Positions 43,501-51,002 of a stretch of DNA of 64,000 bases are shown piece after piece. Under the pieces are notes generated by a model that searched no databases, was not told the origin of the DNA, and saw only the letters and a list, made by a program, of their open reading frames with translations. The DNA lies in NCBI GenBank assembly GCA_942493035.1, contig OW818666.1, forward strand, positions 2,604,001 through 2,668,000. The letters run 5' to 3'. Every line of letters starts with the position of its first letter. Position 1 is the stretch's first letter. A program made the position numbers and the translations under genes. This DNA is from WRGT01 sp942493035. Lineage in GTDB: Bacteria; Spirochaetota; UBA4802; UBA5550.

Positions 43501-43887
43501 ACTGCTCTCAACTATAGTACTGAATTTATTTATACTGTTCATCAATTCAGAATATATCGTAATATCCTTAACAGTGCAGACATAACTCCCGCTATCACCG
43601 TCTCCCATAAAAACAATATCAACATCTACTTCTTTTACTTTATCTTTTACAAGAGCTTCTATCTCGAAATAATAAAAACTCTCCGAGTCTTTTAATGAAA
43701 GAATCTCGTCGTTACCGGAGAAAAAAACAGATGGCAGAAGTTCGGTTATGACTGATCCTACAGCTATATCTTTATGAAAAAAAAGAACCGCGGCTTTATT
43801 CCTGGCAGTTATAATACCCGATGCATCGGCTACAAGTACCGGCACATTAACTGCATCTATAATCCGGAAAGTATTCTGATCTAGCAA
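40558..43887 (-). CDS. Hybrid sensor kinase: four PAS, HisKA, HATPase, two receivers (one degenerate), Hpt
   Basis: The 1109-residue protein has PAS units at about residues 5-105, 120-235 (IVESSPASVVITDIYGNIEF), 245-365 and 370-470. HisKA follows (ANMSHEIRTPLNSITGFIEL), then HATPase_c (LLSNAIKFTPEAG, SDTGIGIPERKQ, FGGTGLGLS). A degenerate receiver occupies about 735-855, lacking the acidic pocket. A proper receiver (KVLVGEDNSINQKLM, DLILMDINMPVADG) spans 880-995, and a C-terminal Hpt has FSHKIRGASANLRF. No membrane segment is seen, so it is a cytoplasmic phosphorelay. The start is a TTG with a weak GGCGG site. A response regulator with STAS-like output lies just downstream. Confidence 0.9.
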   Translation of the reverse strand: MLDQNTFRIIDAVNVPVLVADASGIITARNKAAVLFFHKDIAVGSVITELLPSVFFSGNDEILSLKDSESFYYFEIEALVKDKVKEVDVDIVFMGDGDSGSYVCTVKDITIYSELMNSINKFSTIVESSPASVVITDIYGNIEFINDNFQRLTGYSHDELTGQNISMLRSPFQRKEFRKTLRETLITGEKWKGELLNISRDGDSYWVLATISPIYNKNNEIVNYISIQEDITYLKKIEEDLKQSEEKFRVLFETLPEGIVVTELSGVIIQVNQAYLNIHGYNGRGEIVGKNIYNIADEKLSALIHKLFDSAEKNGYSEIENYEIVNSDISYIEMQSALMTGEKGPIGFVLLAGDNTSRLKAEIALRESEARNRALIEAVPDIMFRVNNQGVYLDKMLGTKISEVFPESIAVDTVRFISEAIKSREIQIFEYPVVSAGKDEFYESRFIAIEDDEVLIILRNVTERHTAMMQIEDARRDAELANRSKSEFLANMSHEIRTPLNSITGFIELLSRSRIDDSQREYLGIIKKSADNLLSIINDILDFSKIESHKMELNKMEFNPFAEFESVIRLFNVKAGEKNMRFFSFIDPRIPERIISDPLRIKQVLSNLLSNAIKFTPEAGLVIIEINLSRNKDGFCLINFSVSDTGIGIPERKQKQIFEAFMQADSSITRRFGGTGLGLSISANLVRLLGSEIVLESVMGVGSKFYFTVEAEVSLDSSPADAFKNLLIKTCIITGDIEDYSFKNLESYLSACGCVTQVCENFSSASGIICDMFFIIKPGIPIDSITIDDISGLKSPVVSVTDADDPKDYNHEVKKMFYEVLLHPLTPEKIFRTLTGVSNRNNSVNQLTDENAEKINLKFSGKVLVGEDNSINQKLMMLLLKDYGLDVDLGGNGLAVFEKFRKNKYDLILMDINMPVADGLETAHMIRDFEKDNNLEVIPIVALTAKALKGDREIILESGMDDYLAKPVEMDKLEAVLLKYLVVSEMEKCRDGFTGGDADSTDHVYYDIKKIASELKIPVNVLLNIGRDFFDDTLKVVGDIKVSAAQYNYSEVAAFSHKIRGASANLRFVKLSEFFLMLEEKAAQSEKNFDYAAVLDNIINEIDHLKSYF

Positions 43888-43935
43888 CTGTATACCGCCG
43901 TAATTTTTTCTATAACATGGTATTAAAATAAATAA

Positions 43936-44018
43936 AATACTGAAAAATTCCAGTATTTATTCCTTAACTTTGCTAAAGTAATAAATCTCTATTAGCCCCG
44001 CCGCCGAATGCGGCGGGG
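43936..44018. repeat. Dispersed palindrome, GC core plus AT-arm family (inverted orientation)
   Basis: AATACTG-AAAAATTC-CAGTATT (43936-43957) is followed by TATTCCTTAACTTTGCTAAA and then the core CCCCGCCGCC-GAA-TGCGGCGGGG (43996-44018). It is the reverse arrangement of 16963-17031, lying upstream of the hybrid kinase and downstream of the phosphotransferase gene. Confidence 0.75.
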
Positions 44019-44097
44019 ATATATAATTTTTGTTTTTTACACTAAAAATTAAGTCAGAGAGAATTCCATCGGTATAAAAAATTATTTTAAATAAATT

Positions 44098-45198
44098 TCA
44101 ATTTCTGATCCGTTCGAGTTTCGGAAAATATTTAAAACTCAGAAACAGCATCAGCATCGAACCTATTACTGCAACCAGTGTAAAAAACACCATGTAAAGA
44201 TGCAGTGCTCCGAATAGACAGAAGAGGCATACCATCATTGAGTAGAGTTCTTTTCTTGCAAGATACTGGAGATACAGCATAGATTTTGCGAGCTTATCCG
44301 AAGAGGGAAGTTTTTCAAGAAACTCACGGTTGTACGACGCAAATGACATCGATTCGCTGTAACGTCTCATGAAATAGATTATAATTCCCATCATTAAAGC
44401 CACACCACTTACGACTCCAACCATATTAATCCAGAAAATAGAGAGCGGAAAATTCTGATACACTTTTACAACCGCAACGACAATAAGAGCAACAGCAAGG
44501 AGCTGATCGCTTATTGTGTCGAGAAGGCCTCCGAGTTTTGAAAATCTCGTTGTCATACGCGCTACTTCACCGTCACATCCGTCAATTATTGAACATAGCT
44601 GAACCAGTATCCCGCCGGCAGCCTGATCGATGAGTCTGTTTGAAAAGATCAGCGCTATGGCAAGCACTCCAAGAAAAAAGTTTACTACGGTAATAACATT
44701 CGGAAGAACACGAAGACGCGCAAAGAGAAGACTTAAAGGTATTGATATACGCTTATTTATATTCTGGGCAAGTTTCCCGCCTGAACCGGTACGGATCACT
44801 TCTATTGCAAACTTTCTTGCATTTGCAAAATCGGTATCGTTTTCTATTATATACTGATTAGCTTTTTTTACAGGCTGATATATTCCATTCAGAAGTATAA
44901 AGTTTTCATCAAATTTTGAAAAAGCGCTGAAGAGAAGAAAGTGATTTGTCGAGATGAGAAGGTATCGGTCCCCCTGGGGCTTTCCGATGATGACCTCAGC
45001 TCCGGGGAGTGATGATATATGTTTTTTGACCCTACTCTCATAAAAATTAAGATCTGAATCGTTTAAATCAAGATATATCCTCCCTGCGCCGGCCTGTTTA
45101 ATTATGCGGATATTCCTCTCGAGAAGCGACTGACCGAAAAGTTTCCATCTTGCAGATGAAACTGATGCTGATTTTATAACGACAGATTCTGAAAGCAT
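44098..45198 (-). CDS. CDP-alcohol phosphatidyltransferase with N-terminal extra domain
   Basis: The 366-residue protein has a C-terminal membrane half with the diagnostic motif DGCDGEVARMTTRFSKLGGL followed by LDTISDQL (Dx2DGx2ARx8-9Gx3Dx3D). It has five or six membrane segments. The N-terminal 165 residues are soluble, with GAGRIYLDLNDSDLNFYES and GKPQGDRYLLISTNH. That resembles the cytidylyltransferase-plus-phosphotransferase layout of inositol-phosphate phosphodiester enzymes, though without clear catalytic motifs. It joins a CMP-activated alcohol to a phosphorylated acceptor. Likely products are inositol lipids or a compatible solute; the sequence cannot decide. It is divergently transcribed from rsmI. 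Confidence 0.8.
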   Translation of the reverse strand: MLSESVVIKSASVSSARWKLFGQSLLERNIRIIKQAGAGRIYLDLNDSDLNFYESRVKKHISSLPGAEVIIGKPQGDRYLLISTNHFLLFSAFSKFDENFILLNGIYQPVKKANQYIIENDTDFANARKFAIEVIRTGSGGKLAQNINKRISIPLSLLFARLRVLPNVITVVNFFLGVLAIALIFSNRLIDQAAGGILVQLCSIIDGCDGEVARMTTRFSKLGGLLDTISDQLLAVALIVVAVVKVYQNFPLSIFWINMVGVVSGVALMMGIIIYFMRRYSESMSFASYNREFLEKLPSSDKLAKSMLYLQYLARKELYSMMVCLFCLFGALHLYMVFFTLVAVIGSMLMLFLSFKYFPKLERIRN

Positions 45199-45288
45199 TA
45201 TGGCCTCTTGTATGTATTACTTGATAAACACTATTCCTGATGTTTAATGATAAAAATCAAGAAAAATATTTCTGATCTTTAAACAGGC

Positions 45289-45309
45289 TCAATCATTAAT
45301 TATGATTGA
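45289..45309. promoter_or_regulatory. Inverted repeat in the divergent gap, possible operator or small terminator
   Basis: TCAATCAT-TAATT-ATGATTGA lies between the divergent phosphotransferase gene and rsmI, followed by TTTTATTA. No plus-strand gene lies upstream for it to terminate, so an operator role for either promoter is possible. The remaining 45199-45515 is AT-rich with nothing else visible. Confidence 0.35.
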
Positions 45310-45515
45310 TTTTATTATCAAACTTCAAAATAATAGTTTATATAACAAAAGATAACAGCTGCGCAATTAAAACCGGACATCGATAACAATTCTAATAGTC
45401 AAGCATGAGCAGTTGAATAAATTATGCTTTCTAATCGGCAATCAGCTGGAAATAAATATTAAGTCCAATATTGCTCCCGCAATATGAACAATCAACCTTA
45501 TCAAAAGGAAAAACC

Positions 45516-46235
45516 ATGACAGAAGAAGCTTCTCTCTACATAATAGCAGCACCAATCGGAAACCCTGAAGATATAACACTCAGGGCTCTCCGCATCATAA
45601 AAGAGACAGCGGCAATTATCTACTGTGAAGACACACGGCAGACAGCAAGAGTTCTGTCGTATCACGGGATAAACAAACCGCTCCGATCCCTGCACATGCA
45701 TTCAGATGACAGAAAAATAATGTCGCTGATAGATGAAGTTAAGAACGGAGTAAACATCGGTTACATGACAGACTCGGGCACGCCTGGACTTTCAGATCCC
45801 GGGAGTAAAATAGTTTCAATGGCACGGAAAGAGGGTATAAATGTAATACCGGTTCCGGGAGTATCGGCGCTTACCACTCTTATTTCGATTTCCGGTTTCC
45901 CGGAAAAAACAGTTCTCTTCGGCGGCTTCCTTAGTAAAAAACCGGGGAAGAGAATCAACGAACTGAACAGGCTCAAAACTCACGAGGGGATTCTTATTGT
46001 TTACGAATCTCCGCATAGAATTAAAAAAACACTTAAAGATATCGGCGAAGTCTTTCCGGGTAGAGAGATTGTAATCGGGAGAGAGATGACAAAGAAATTC
46101 GAACAGTACCTTAGTTTCAACTCAGACACTATGACAGAAGTTATAGACAAGCTCACCGAAAAAGGGGAGTTCGCAATCGGAATACTGAACAAAGAACTGA
46201 AATTTCGTGACGCAGACGATGGAGAGGATGACTAG
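45516..46235 (+). CDS. rsmI: 16S rRNA (cytidine-2'-O)-methyltransferase RsmI
   Basis: The 239-residue protein starts at the ATG at 45516, with AAAAGGA upstream; the open frame reaches 45471 but has no good start. It shows IIAAPIGNPEDITLRAL, YCEDTRQTARVLSYHGI, the SAM-site TDSGTPGLSDPGSKIV, VSALTTLISISGFP and the C-terminal GREIVIGREMTKKFEQY. RsmI is a tetrapyrrole-methylase-fold enzyme that methylates the 2' hydroxyl of C1402 in 16S rRNA. All diagnostic motifs are intact. The gene stands alone before a repeat-rich gap. Confidence 0.95.
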   Translation: MTEEASLYIIAAPIGNPEDITLRALRIIKETAAIIYCEDTRQTARVLSYHGINKPLRSLHMHSDDRKIMSLIDEVKNGVNIGYMTDSGTPGLSDPGSKIVSMARKEGINVIPVPGVSALTTLISISGFPEKTVLFGGFLSKKPGKRINELNRLKTHEGILIVYESPHRIKKTLKDIGEVFPGREIVIGREMTKKFEQYLSFNSDTMTEVIDKLTEKGEFAIGILNKELKFRDADDGEDD

Positions 46236-46269
46236 TTTTTTTATACTGAGAATGTCATCTTTAATATAT

Positions 46270-46437
46270 CCAATAATCCGGCGAATCCTGATTCAAACAA
46301 TTAAGTATCATAATAAAATCCGTATGCAACAAACTCATAACTGTCTGAATTAAGATTTATAGGATTATAGGATTTTGAACATGTTACCCTTACTAAATCC
46401 TATAATCCGTTAATCCTGCGAATCCTGATTCTAACAA
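46270..46437. repeat. CTGTCTGAATTA-family inverted-repeat elements (half copy and full copy)
   Basis: A half copy, CCAATAATCCGGCGAATCCT then GATTCAAACA (46270-46299), precedes a full element from CTGTCTGAATTAAGATT (46341) to AATCCTGATTCTAACA (ending about 46437) with GGATTATAGGATT and AATCCTATAATCC arms inside. It is the same family as 25691-25821. The rest of 46438-46681 is AT-rich leader without a recognisable gene. Confidence 0.7.
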
Positions 46438-46681
46438 TTTTTCACCGCATAACACACAAACAACGAATGCACTGAAAACACACAACAGCAGAATACAGTA
46501 AAAAAAGTCAGCTCAACTGGCTCTTTTGGAATTAGCCAAAAAAAATCTGAATTCATCCGAAAATTTATACAGATTTAAAGAAGACTTGATACCAGATATT
46601 CTCATTGACAGATAATTCTCACATTTAATTATTCAATCGTTATTTTAAATATCTATACAATCATTGCCGGGAAAATCAGAC

Positions 46682-47881
46682 ATGGGAAAAACTCCTATAA
46701 ATATTAAAAACAATACAACGACCGCCGCGAAGCGAAGTTCAAAAAAAACTATGTTTTATCCTCCCATGATTATAGACAATGCGCCTATCCGTAAAAAGCA
46801 TATTCAGTCTTTCAAAAAAATATCACGCGAACTAGATGGTGCCAGAGCAGAGTGGGCGGTATTCGAAAAAGAGGACAAGCCTGCATTCCGTAAATGGCTC
46901 AATTCGACATTCGGCAGAGAGCTTACCATTCTGCGCGATATGAAAGATAGAGTTTACGAAATGGAACATCTGATAAATGAAATTGAAAACTGCAAATATA
47001 TGAACAGGATGACATATTTTCAGGCTTATGAACATGTAATGGACATGAGAGAAAATCCTGAAAAATATAAGGATAAAAATTCCGGCGAAGATTCATATCA
47101 TGATGATCCTGAAGAAAACGCATCGGAATCCCGATTTGATAATGATTCGAAATCTGATGAAGACTCAATAGACGAAGATGACCTTCGTACTATATTTATT
47201 CAGTTTATGCATGAAACAAATCCGGGATTATTAAAAACAATCAGCAAAGACAAAAAACTCTTTGATAAAGCCTTCAGCATCTTCAAAGAGGAATATTACG
47301 GTAATGAACCGGACAACTCCAGCCGCAGACATGATGATGCAAAAAATAATCCTGAAACCGGATCAAGAATCAGAAACCTTTACCGCGATCTTGCCCGCAG
47401 GCTTCACCCCGACAGCCGGAAAGAGACAAATGAACGGTATGACGAAATCTGGCATGAAGTCCAGACCGCGTACAGGGAGAATAATCTTGAGCGGATGGAG
47501 ATGCTTTCTGCACTATGCAATATACACACGGGGGATTTTTACGAAACAGCTTCACTCTCCCAGCTTATACAGGTTCAGCAGGAATACAAAGGACAGCTGA
47601 AGGCCATGCGCGAACAGGCTAAACGTGTAAAAAATGACCCTGCATGGGGATTCAGTAAAATAGACAATACATTGAAAATAAAAAAAAATATAAGAAATGA
47701 CCTGACCGAAGGTATAGAGATTCTTAAATACCAGATAGATGAAATGGAGCATATTCTAAAGAGATGGGCTAAACCCCCGCAAAAGAAAAATCCTGCGCCT
47801 GCATCAAAACAGGCTCCTGCAAAAAAAATCCCCAAACCGGTATACGAAGACAACGATATACAAATGGAGATCCCGTTTTAA
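46682..47881 (+). CDS. Protein with a J-domain-like HPD segment and coiled coils
   Basis: From the ATG at 46682, with GGGA nine bases upstream, the product is 399 residues. Residues about 30-130 are helical (KKHIQSFKKISRELDGARAE). An acidic low-complexity linker follows near 140-175. Residues 230-285 show a J-domain-like stretch, IRNLYRDLARRLHPDSRKET then EIWHEVQTAYRENNLERM, with the HPD tripeptide. The C-terminus is basic and proline-rich. It probably recruits an Hsp70 partner, but only the HPD helix pair is clear. No chaperone gene is adjacent. Cytoplasmic, no signal peptide. Confidence 0.72.
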   Translation: MGKTPINIKNNTTTAAKRSSKKTMFYPPMIIDNAPIRKKHIQSFKKISRELDGARAEWAVFEKEDKPAFRKWLNSTFGRELTILRDMKDRVYEMEHLINEIENCKYMNRMTYFQAYEHVMDMRENPEKYKDKNSGEDSYHDDPEENASESRFDNDSKSDEDSIDEDDLRTIFIQFMHETNPGLLKTISKDKKLFDKAFSIFKEEYYGNEPDNSSRRHDDAKNNPETGSRIRNLYRDLARRLHPDSRKETNERYDEIWHEVQTAYRENNLERMEMLSALCNIHTGDFYETASLSQLIQVQQEYKGQLKAMREQAKRVKNDPAWGFSKIDNTLKIKKNIRNDLTEGIEILKYQIDEMEHILKRWAKPPQKKNPAPASKQAPAKKIPKPVYEDNDIQMEIPF

Positions 47882-47890
47882 ATATTTACC

Positions 47891-47921
47891 CGTAGAGACG
47901 CAGCACTGCTACGTCTCTACG
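47891..47921. repeat. Short palindrome CGTAGAGACG
   Basis: CGTAGAGACG and CGTCTCTACG form a 10-bp stem around an 11-base loop just after the J-domain-like gene. Palindromes of this sequence type are widely dispersed in bacterial genomes. It could serve as a weak terminator, though no T-run follows. Confidence 0.6.
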
Positions 47922-47953
47922 ATAGGTATCGTCTATATGATGAATATCATTTT

Positions 47954-48156
47954 TCAAATTTCGGTTTCTGTATATATGGTGAAATCTCCCATGCGTATGC
48001 ACTCTGCGGACTTCGCTGATGAGACAGTAACCTCACCGGAGTTTTTATTAATTTCAGAGATTTTTCCGATATTCACACCTTTAGCGGCACTGTCTCCGAG
48101 AATAAATAACATAAAAACAGCTGTTGATAAAAAAGTTCTAAAAATTTCAATTTCAT
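47954..48156 (-). pseudogene. Frameshifted short exported protein, paralogous to the C-terminus of the WD40-type protein
   Basis: From the ATG at 48156, with GAGG six bases upstream, the frame reads KLKFLELF and is then lost. If the T run at 48144-48140 had six Ts rather than five, it would read MKLKFFRTFLSTAVFMLFIL, a complete signal peptide. It would continue to NIGKISEINKNSGEVTVSSA and ECIRMGDF before a stop at 47954, 67 residues in all. The last part matches LIGKVSSVQGNEIIVSSS and DLIRMGDRLF at the end of the gene directly upstream on the same strand. It looks like a decayed or assembly-damaged short duplicate. Confidence 0.6.
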
Positions 48157-48202
48157 ATGAACCTCATTTTTATTACTTACTGAATCCAGAATTTATTTTG
48201 CT

Positions 48203-48227
48203 GCCGGTTATCTATTTAAAAACCGGC
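48203..48227 (-). terminator. Hairpin overlapping the stop of the WD40-type gene
   Basis: GCCGGTT and AACCGGC pair around a 12-base AT loop that includes the TAG stop. It could act as a weak terminator on the minus strand; no long T-run follows. Confidence 0.35.
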
Positions 48228-50572
48228 ATTCCTTTGCTTATTTTTTTTATCTCTGACATATTTGAAGATTTACATTTCGCCACGGTCATCATAGGGAAAG
48301 TGACGATGAGTGTTACCTTTTTACCGTTAACCATCACAAAGAGCCTGTCACCCATACGGATAAGATCAGCGGCACGGCTTGACGAAACTATAATTTCGTT
48401 CCCCTGAACAGAAGATACTTTTCCTATAAGATGTTTTGACACGTCCACTTTATCAGCAGTTTCCTTTTCCGAAGGGACCGCGGAATCGGGTATAAAACCG
48501 GTATTATCCATCAATGAAATAAAAAGTTCCTTCGTTTTATATTTTTCATCAAGAGAATCCAGCGGTATTATTTCTGTTCCGGTAACCCAGTGCATATAAT
48601 TCATACCATCAGCGCCCGCCTCATACCGTCCGTCACGAGCAGCAACAACGAAGCTTTCTTTTAATATGCCTGCTGCTCCGATTGGTTCTCCTGTTAAGGA
48701 ATTATGGAACTGGATTACATCCGTATTTATCGACACAATCACATCCCGTGGAGTCGTAACCGCAGATGATCCAGAATATGAGAACAGTACTTTGCCAGTA
48801 AAACTGTCACATGAGTAAATGTTTAAATTGTCATAAACAAAAATTCTTTTCCCGTCATTGCTGAAAATAAAATTCTGCAGATAACGGATTGCCCTACCGG
48901 GGATGGAGAGCAGGATTGACCGTGTCGTTTTTCCGGAAGCGGTATCTATAAAAAATATTGATGCCCACTCTTCATTAATTTTCTGTTCAGCAGGAGATTT
49001 TATTAATACTGCAAGTTCTTTCCCGTCAGGAGAGGTCACAATCAGCTTAGACGGATATTTTAAGAACTGATCTTTGCCGTCTATTTTAAATAAAGTTCTA
49101 CCCGCTGTAATATCAAATATTACATCTTCGAAGGCTGCATATCTGCCGTCAGGGCTTATCGATAAAGCTTCAGCAAATCTTCTCCCGTCTGGCATAGAGA
49201 TCGATTCCGCTCCCCGGTTGTCAGTGTTTATCTCAGGCTCAATTACTCCTGTTTTAAGATCCAGGAAAAAAGTTTTATCCCCTCTTGTAAAAAATCTTAA
49301 CCTGTTATCAGAAGTAAAGGCGAACACTTTTGAAATCGATCTGAATTGGCTGATGTCCATTTTTTTTATGAAAAGAGGTTTTCCCGTGGCAGTATCCCTG
49401 AATGAAAAATTATCATCATATTCGTCAATAATTATCATTTTCCTATCGGGGCTTAATAAAAATTTACGGCTTGTATCAAATGCTACCTGTTTTTTTTTCG
49501 TGTTTATTCCGTCAAGTCTGTATTTCAACTTACCGGTATTACCGTCTATAATAGTACCGCGTGCGGCAATAAACCGGTTATCCCGACTTACTGTAATATC
49601 ACTTGAAAAAATATCATCCGGCAATATATTTTTTTCAATCTGAAGTGAAGAAGCAGGGGCATCCTGATTTTTTTTCCATTTCAATACAGAGTCTTTTTCC
49701 ATAAACATTAATTTTCTATCTTTCTGTCTCATCCTGGAATCATCTTCATCAATCGATAATTCATCATGAACCGGCAAATCCGGCACCGGGCCTTCACCTG
49801 TACGGATTGCAGCTGACTGCATATCCCATATGTCAAAAGATCCATTATCTTTTCGAATAATAAGGTTCTTACTGTCCGGGGTAAATGATACACCTGAAAT
49901 ACGGTTTCCTTTGAGGTTAAGTTTATTCAGCTCCTTCCCTTTTTTTACATCCCATATGCAGATAGTGCCGCTGATATCTGCTGAAGCCAGCATTGATCCG
50001 TCAGAGCTGAATGAAAGTTTAAAAACAATCCCGGAGTGACCTGAAAAAAGTCCTCCAAATTCAGAAACAGTTTTTCCGTTTGACGAATCGATTATGAGAA
50101 CCTTTTTCTGGAATGGTACTGCAGCATATTTTTCATCAGGTGTGAATGCAAAAAAAACGGGAGCATAAGTATAGTAGTTGTATGCCGAAGGAAATTCCAG
50201 GAGAGGACGTCCGTCAGCAGTATAAAAAATTCGCACAGGATGATTATTGTCAAACTTAACAGCCATATATTTTGTATTTGCGCTGAAAAAACTACCCATT
50301 ATAGCCGCTTGAGAAGACTCTATCTTTAAATTATTATTAGTAATTGTACGGATCTTTTTGCCGGTAGCAACATCCCATAAAATTACTGAATTAGAAACAT
50401 CATCTGTAGCTATGAGTTTCCCATCCGGACTAAATTCCATATTCCTGATCGATTGAGGATGTCCGGTGTTAATCATGAGTTCCGGCCTGAGAGAACCTGA
50501 CTCTTCCGGATTTAAACCTGATGTAATAAATATAAATAATATCGGAATAATTGATAATAGTATTCTTTTCAT
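48212..50572 (-). CDS. Exported WD40-repeat protein
   Basis: The 786-residue protein has a signal peptide (residues 3-20). At least two WD40-type propellers follow, with repeated blades such as SIRNMEFSPDGKLIATDDVS, IVFKLSFSSDGSMLASADIS and GVSFTPDSKNLIIRKDNGSF, each ending in ILWDV- or CIWDV-type strands. A C-terminal domain of about 80 residues (GKVSSVQGNEIIVSSSRAAD and IRMGDRLF) is separate and resembles a small beta-barrel. Extracellular or periplasmic propellers are common in spirochetes; ligand unknown. A damaged copy of the C-terminal domain follows downstream. Confidence 0.82.
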   Translation of the reverse strand: MKRILLSIIPILFIFITSGLNPEESGSLRPELMINTGHPQSIRNMEFSPDGKLIATDDVSNSVILWDVATGKKIRTITNNNLKIESSQAAIMGSFFSANTKYMAVKFDNNHPVRIFYTADGRPLLEFPSAYNYYTYAPVFFAFTPDEKYAAVPFQKKVLIIDSSNGKTVSEFGGLFSGHSGIVFKLSFSSDGSMLASADISGTICIWDVKKGKELNKLNLKGNRISGVSFTPDSKNLIIRKDNGSFDIWDMQSAAIRTGEGPVPDLPVHDELSIDEDDSRMRQKDRKLMFMEKDSVLKWKKNQDAPASSLQIEKNILPDDIFSSDITVSRDNRFIAARGTIIDGNTGKLKYRLDGINTKKKQVAFDTSRKFLLSPDRKMIIIDEYDDNFSFRDTATGKPLFIKKMDISQFRSISKVFAFTSDNRLRFFTRGDKTFFLDLKTGVIEPEINTDNRGAESISMPDGRRFAEALSISPDGRYAAFEDVIFDITAGRTLFKIDGKDQFLKYPSKLIVTSPDGKELAVLIKSPAEQKINEEWASIFFIDTASGKTTRSILLSIPGRAIRYLQNFIFSNDGKRIFVYDNLNIYSCDSFTGKVLFSYSGSSAVTTPRDVIVSINTDVIQFHNSLTGEPIGAAGILKESFVVAARDGRYEAGADGMNYMHWVTGTEIIPLDSLDEKYKTKELFISLMDNTGFIPDSAVPSEKETADKVDVSKHLIGKVSSVQGNEIIVSSSRAADLIRMGDRLFVMVNGKKVTLIVTFPMMTVAKCKSSNMSEIKKISKGMPVFK

Positions 50573-50737
50573 GCTGCCCCCGGGATTGGAATACTTTTAT
50601 AATATTTCTAAAGACAAAGTCAGTCAAATATATTTTTTCATTTTAATTTCTGCTGAATGATTGTGAAACAAACTCATGACTGCTCTCAATATGAGAGCAT
50701 CAAATCACTAATTTCCAGACAGTTACACATAGAAAAT

Positions 50738-50822
50738 TACCTACTCATAAACTGGTGGTGAAATCGCTCTCCGCCGCGCCTGTGGCACGGCGGAGATAAA
50801 ATACCACTGGTTTTGAGAAGTT
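50738..50822. repeat. MITE-like palindromic element, long-arm family
   Basis: Arms CTACTCATAAACTGGTGG and CCACTGGTTTTGAGAAGTT flank CTCCGCCGCGCC..GGCACGGCGGAG; the core has one mismatch (GGCACGG). It lies between the WD40-type gene and argD. The rest of 50573-51002 is AT-rich with a presumed argD promoter that I cannot place with confidence. Confidence 0.75.
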
Positions 50823-51002
50823 CCCCAGAAAATTACTTCATTTTTATTTTAATAATTGACAGTAAATTCCTGATAAAATCAATACTTTATAAATAGATAA
50901 TGTGAAATTTTATAATTCCCCTCTGAATCACACGGACGGGAGTTATAACTGTTTCCGGAATCTTTTAGTTTATACTTTAATTTTACGTAACGGGGTAAAA
51001 CA

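Noticed and set aside
47937..48407. 156-codon plus-strand frame
   Set aside because: It is antisense to the 3' end of the WD40-type gene and to the frameshifted mini-gene, both of which show family or signal-peptide features.
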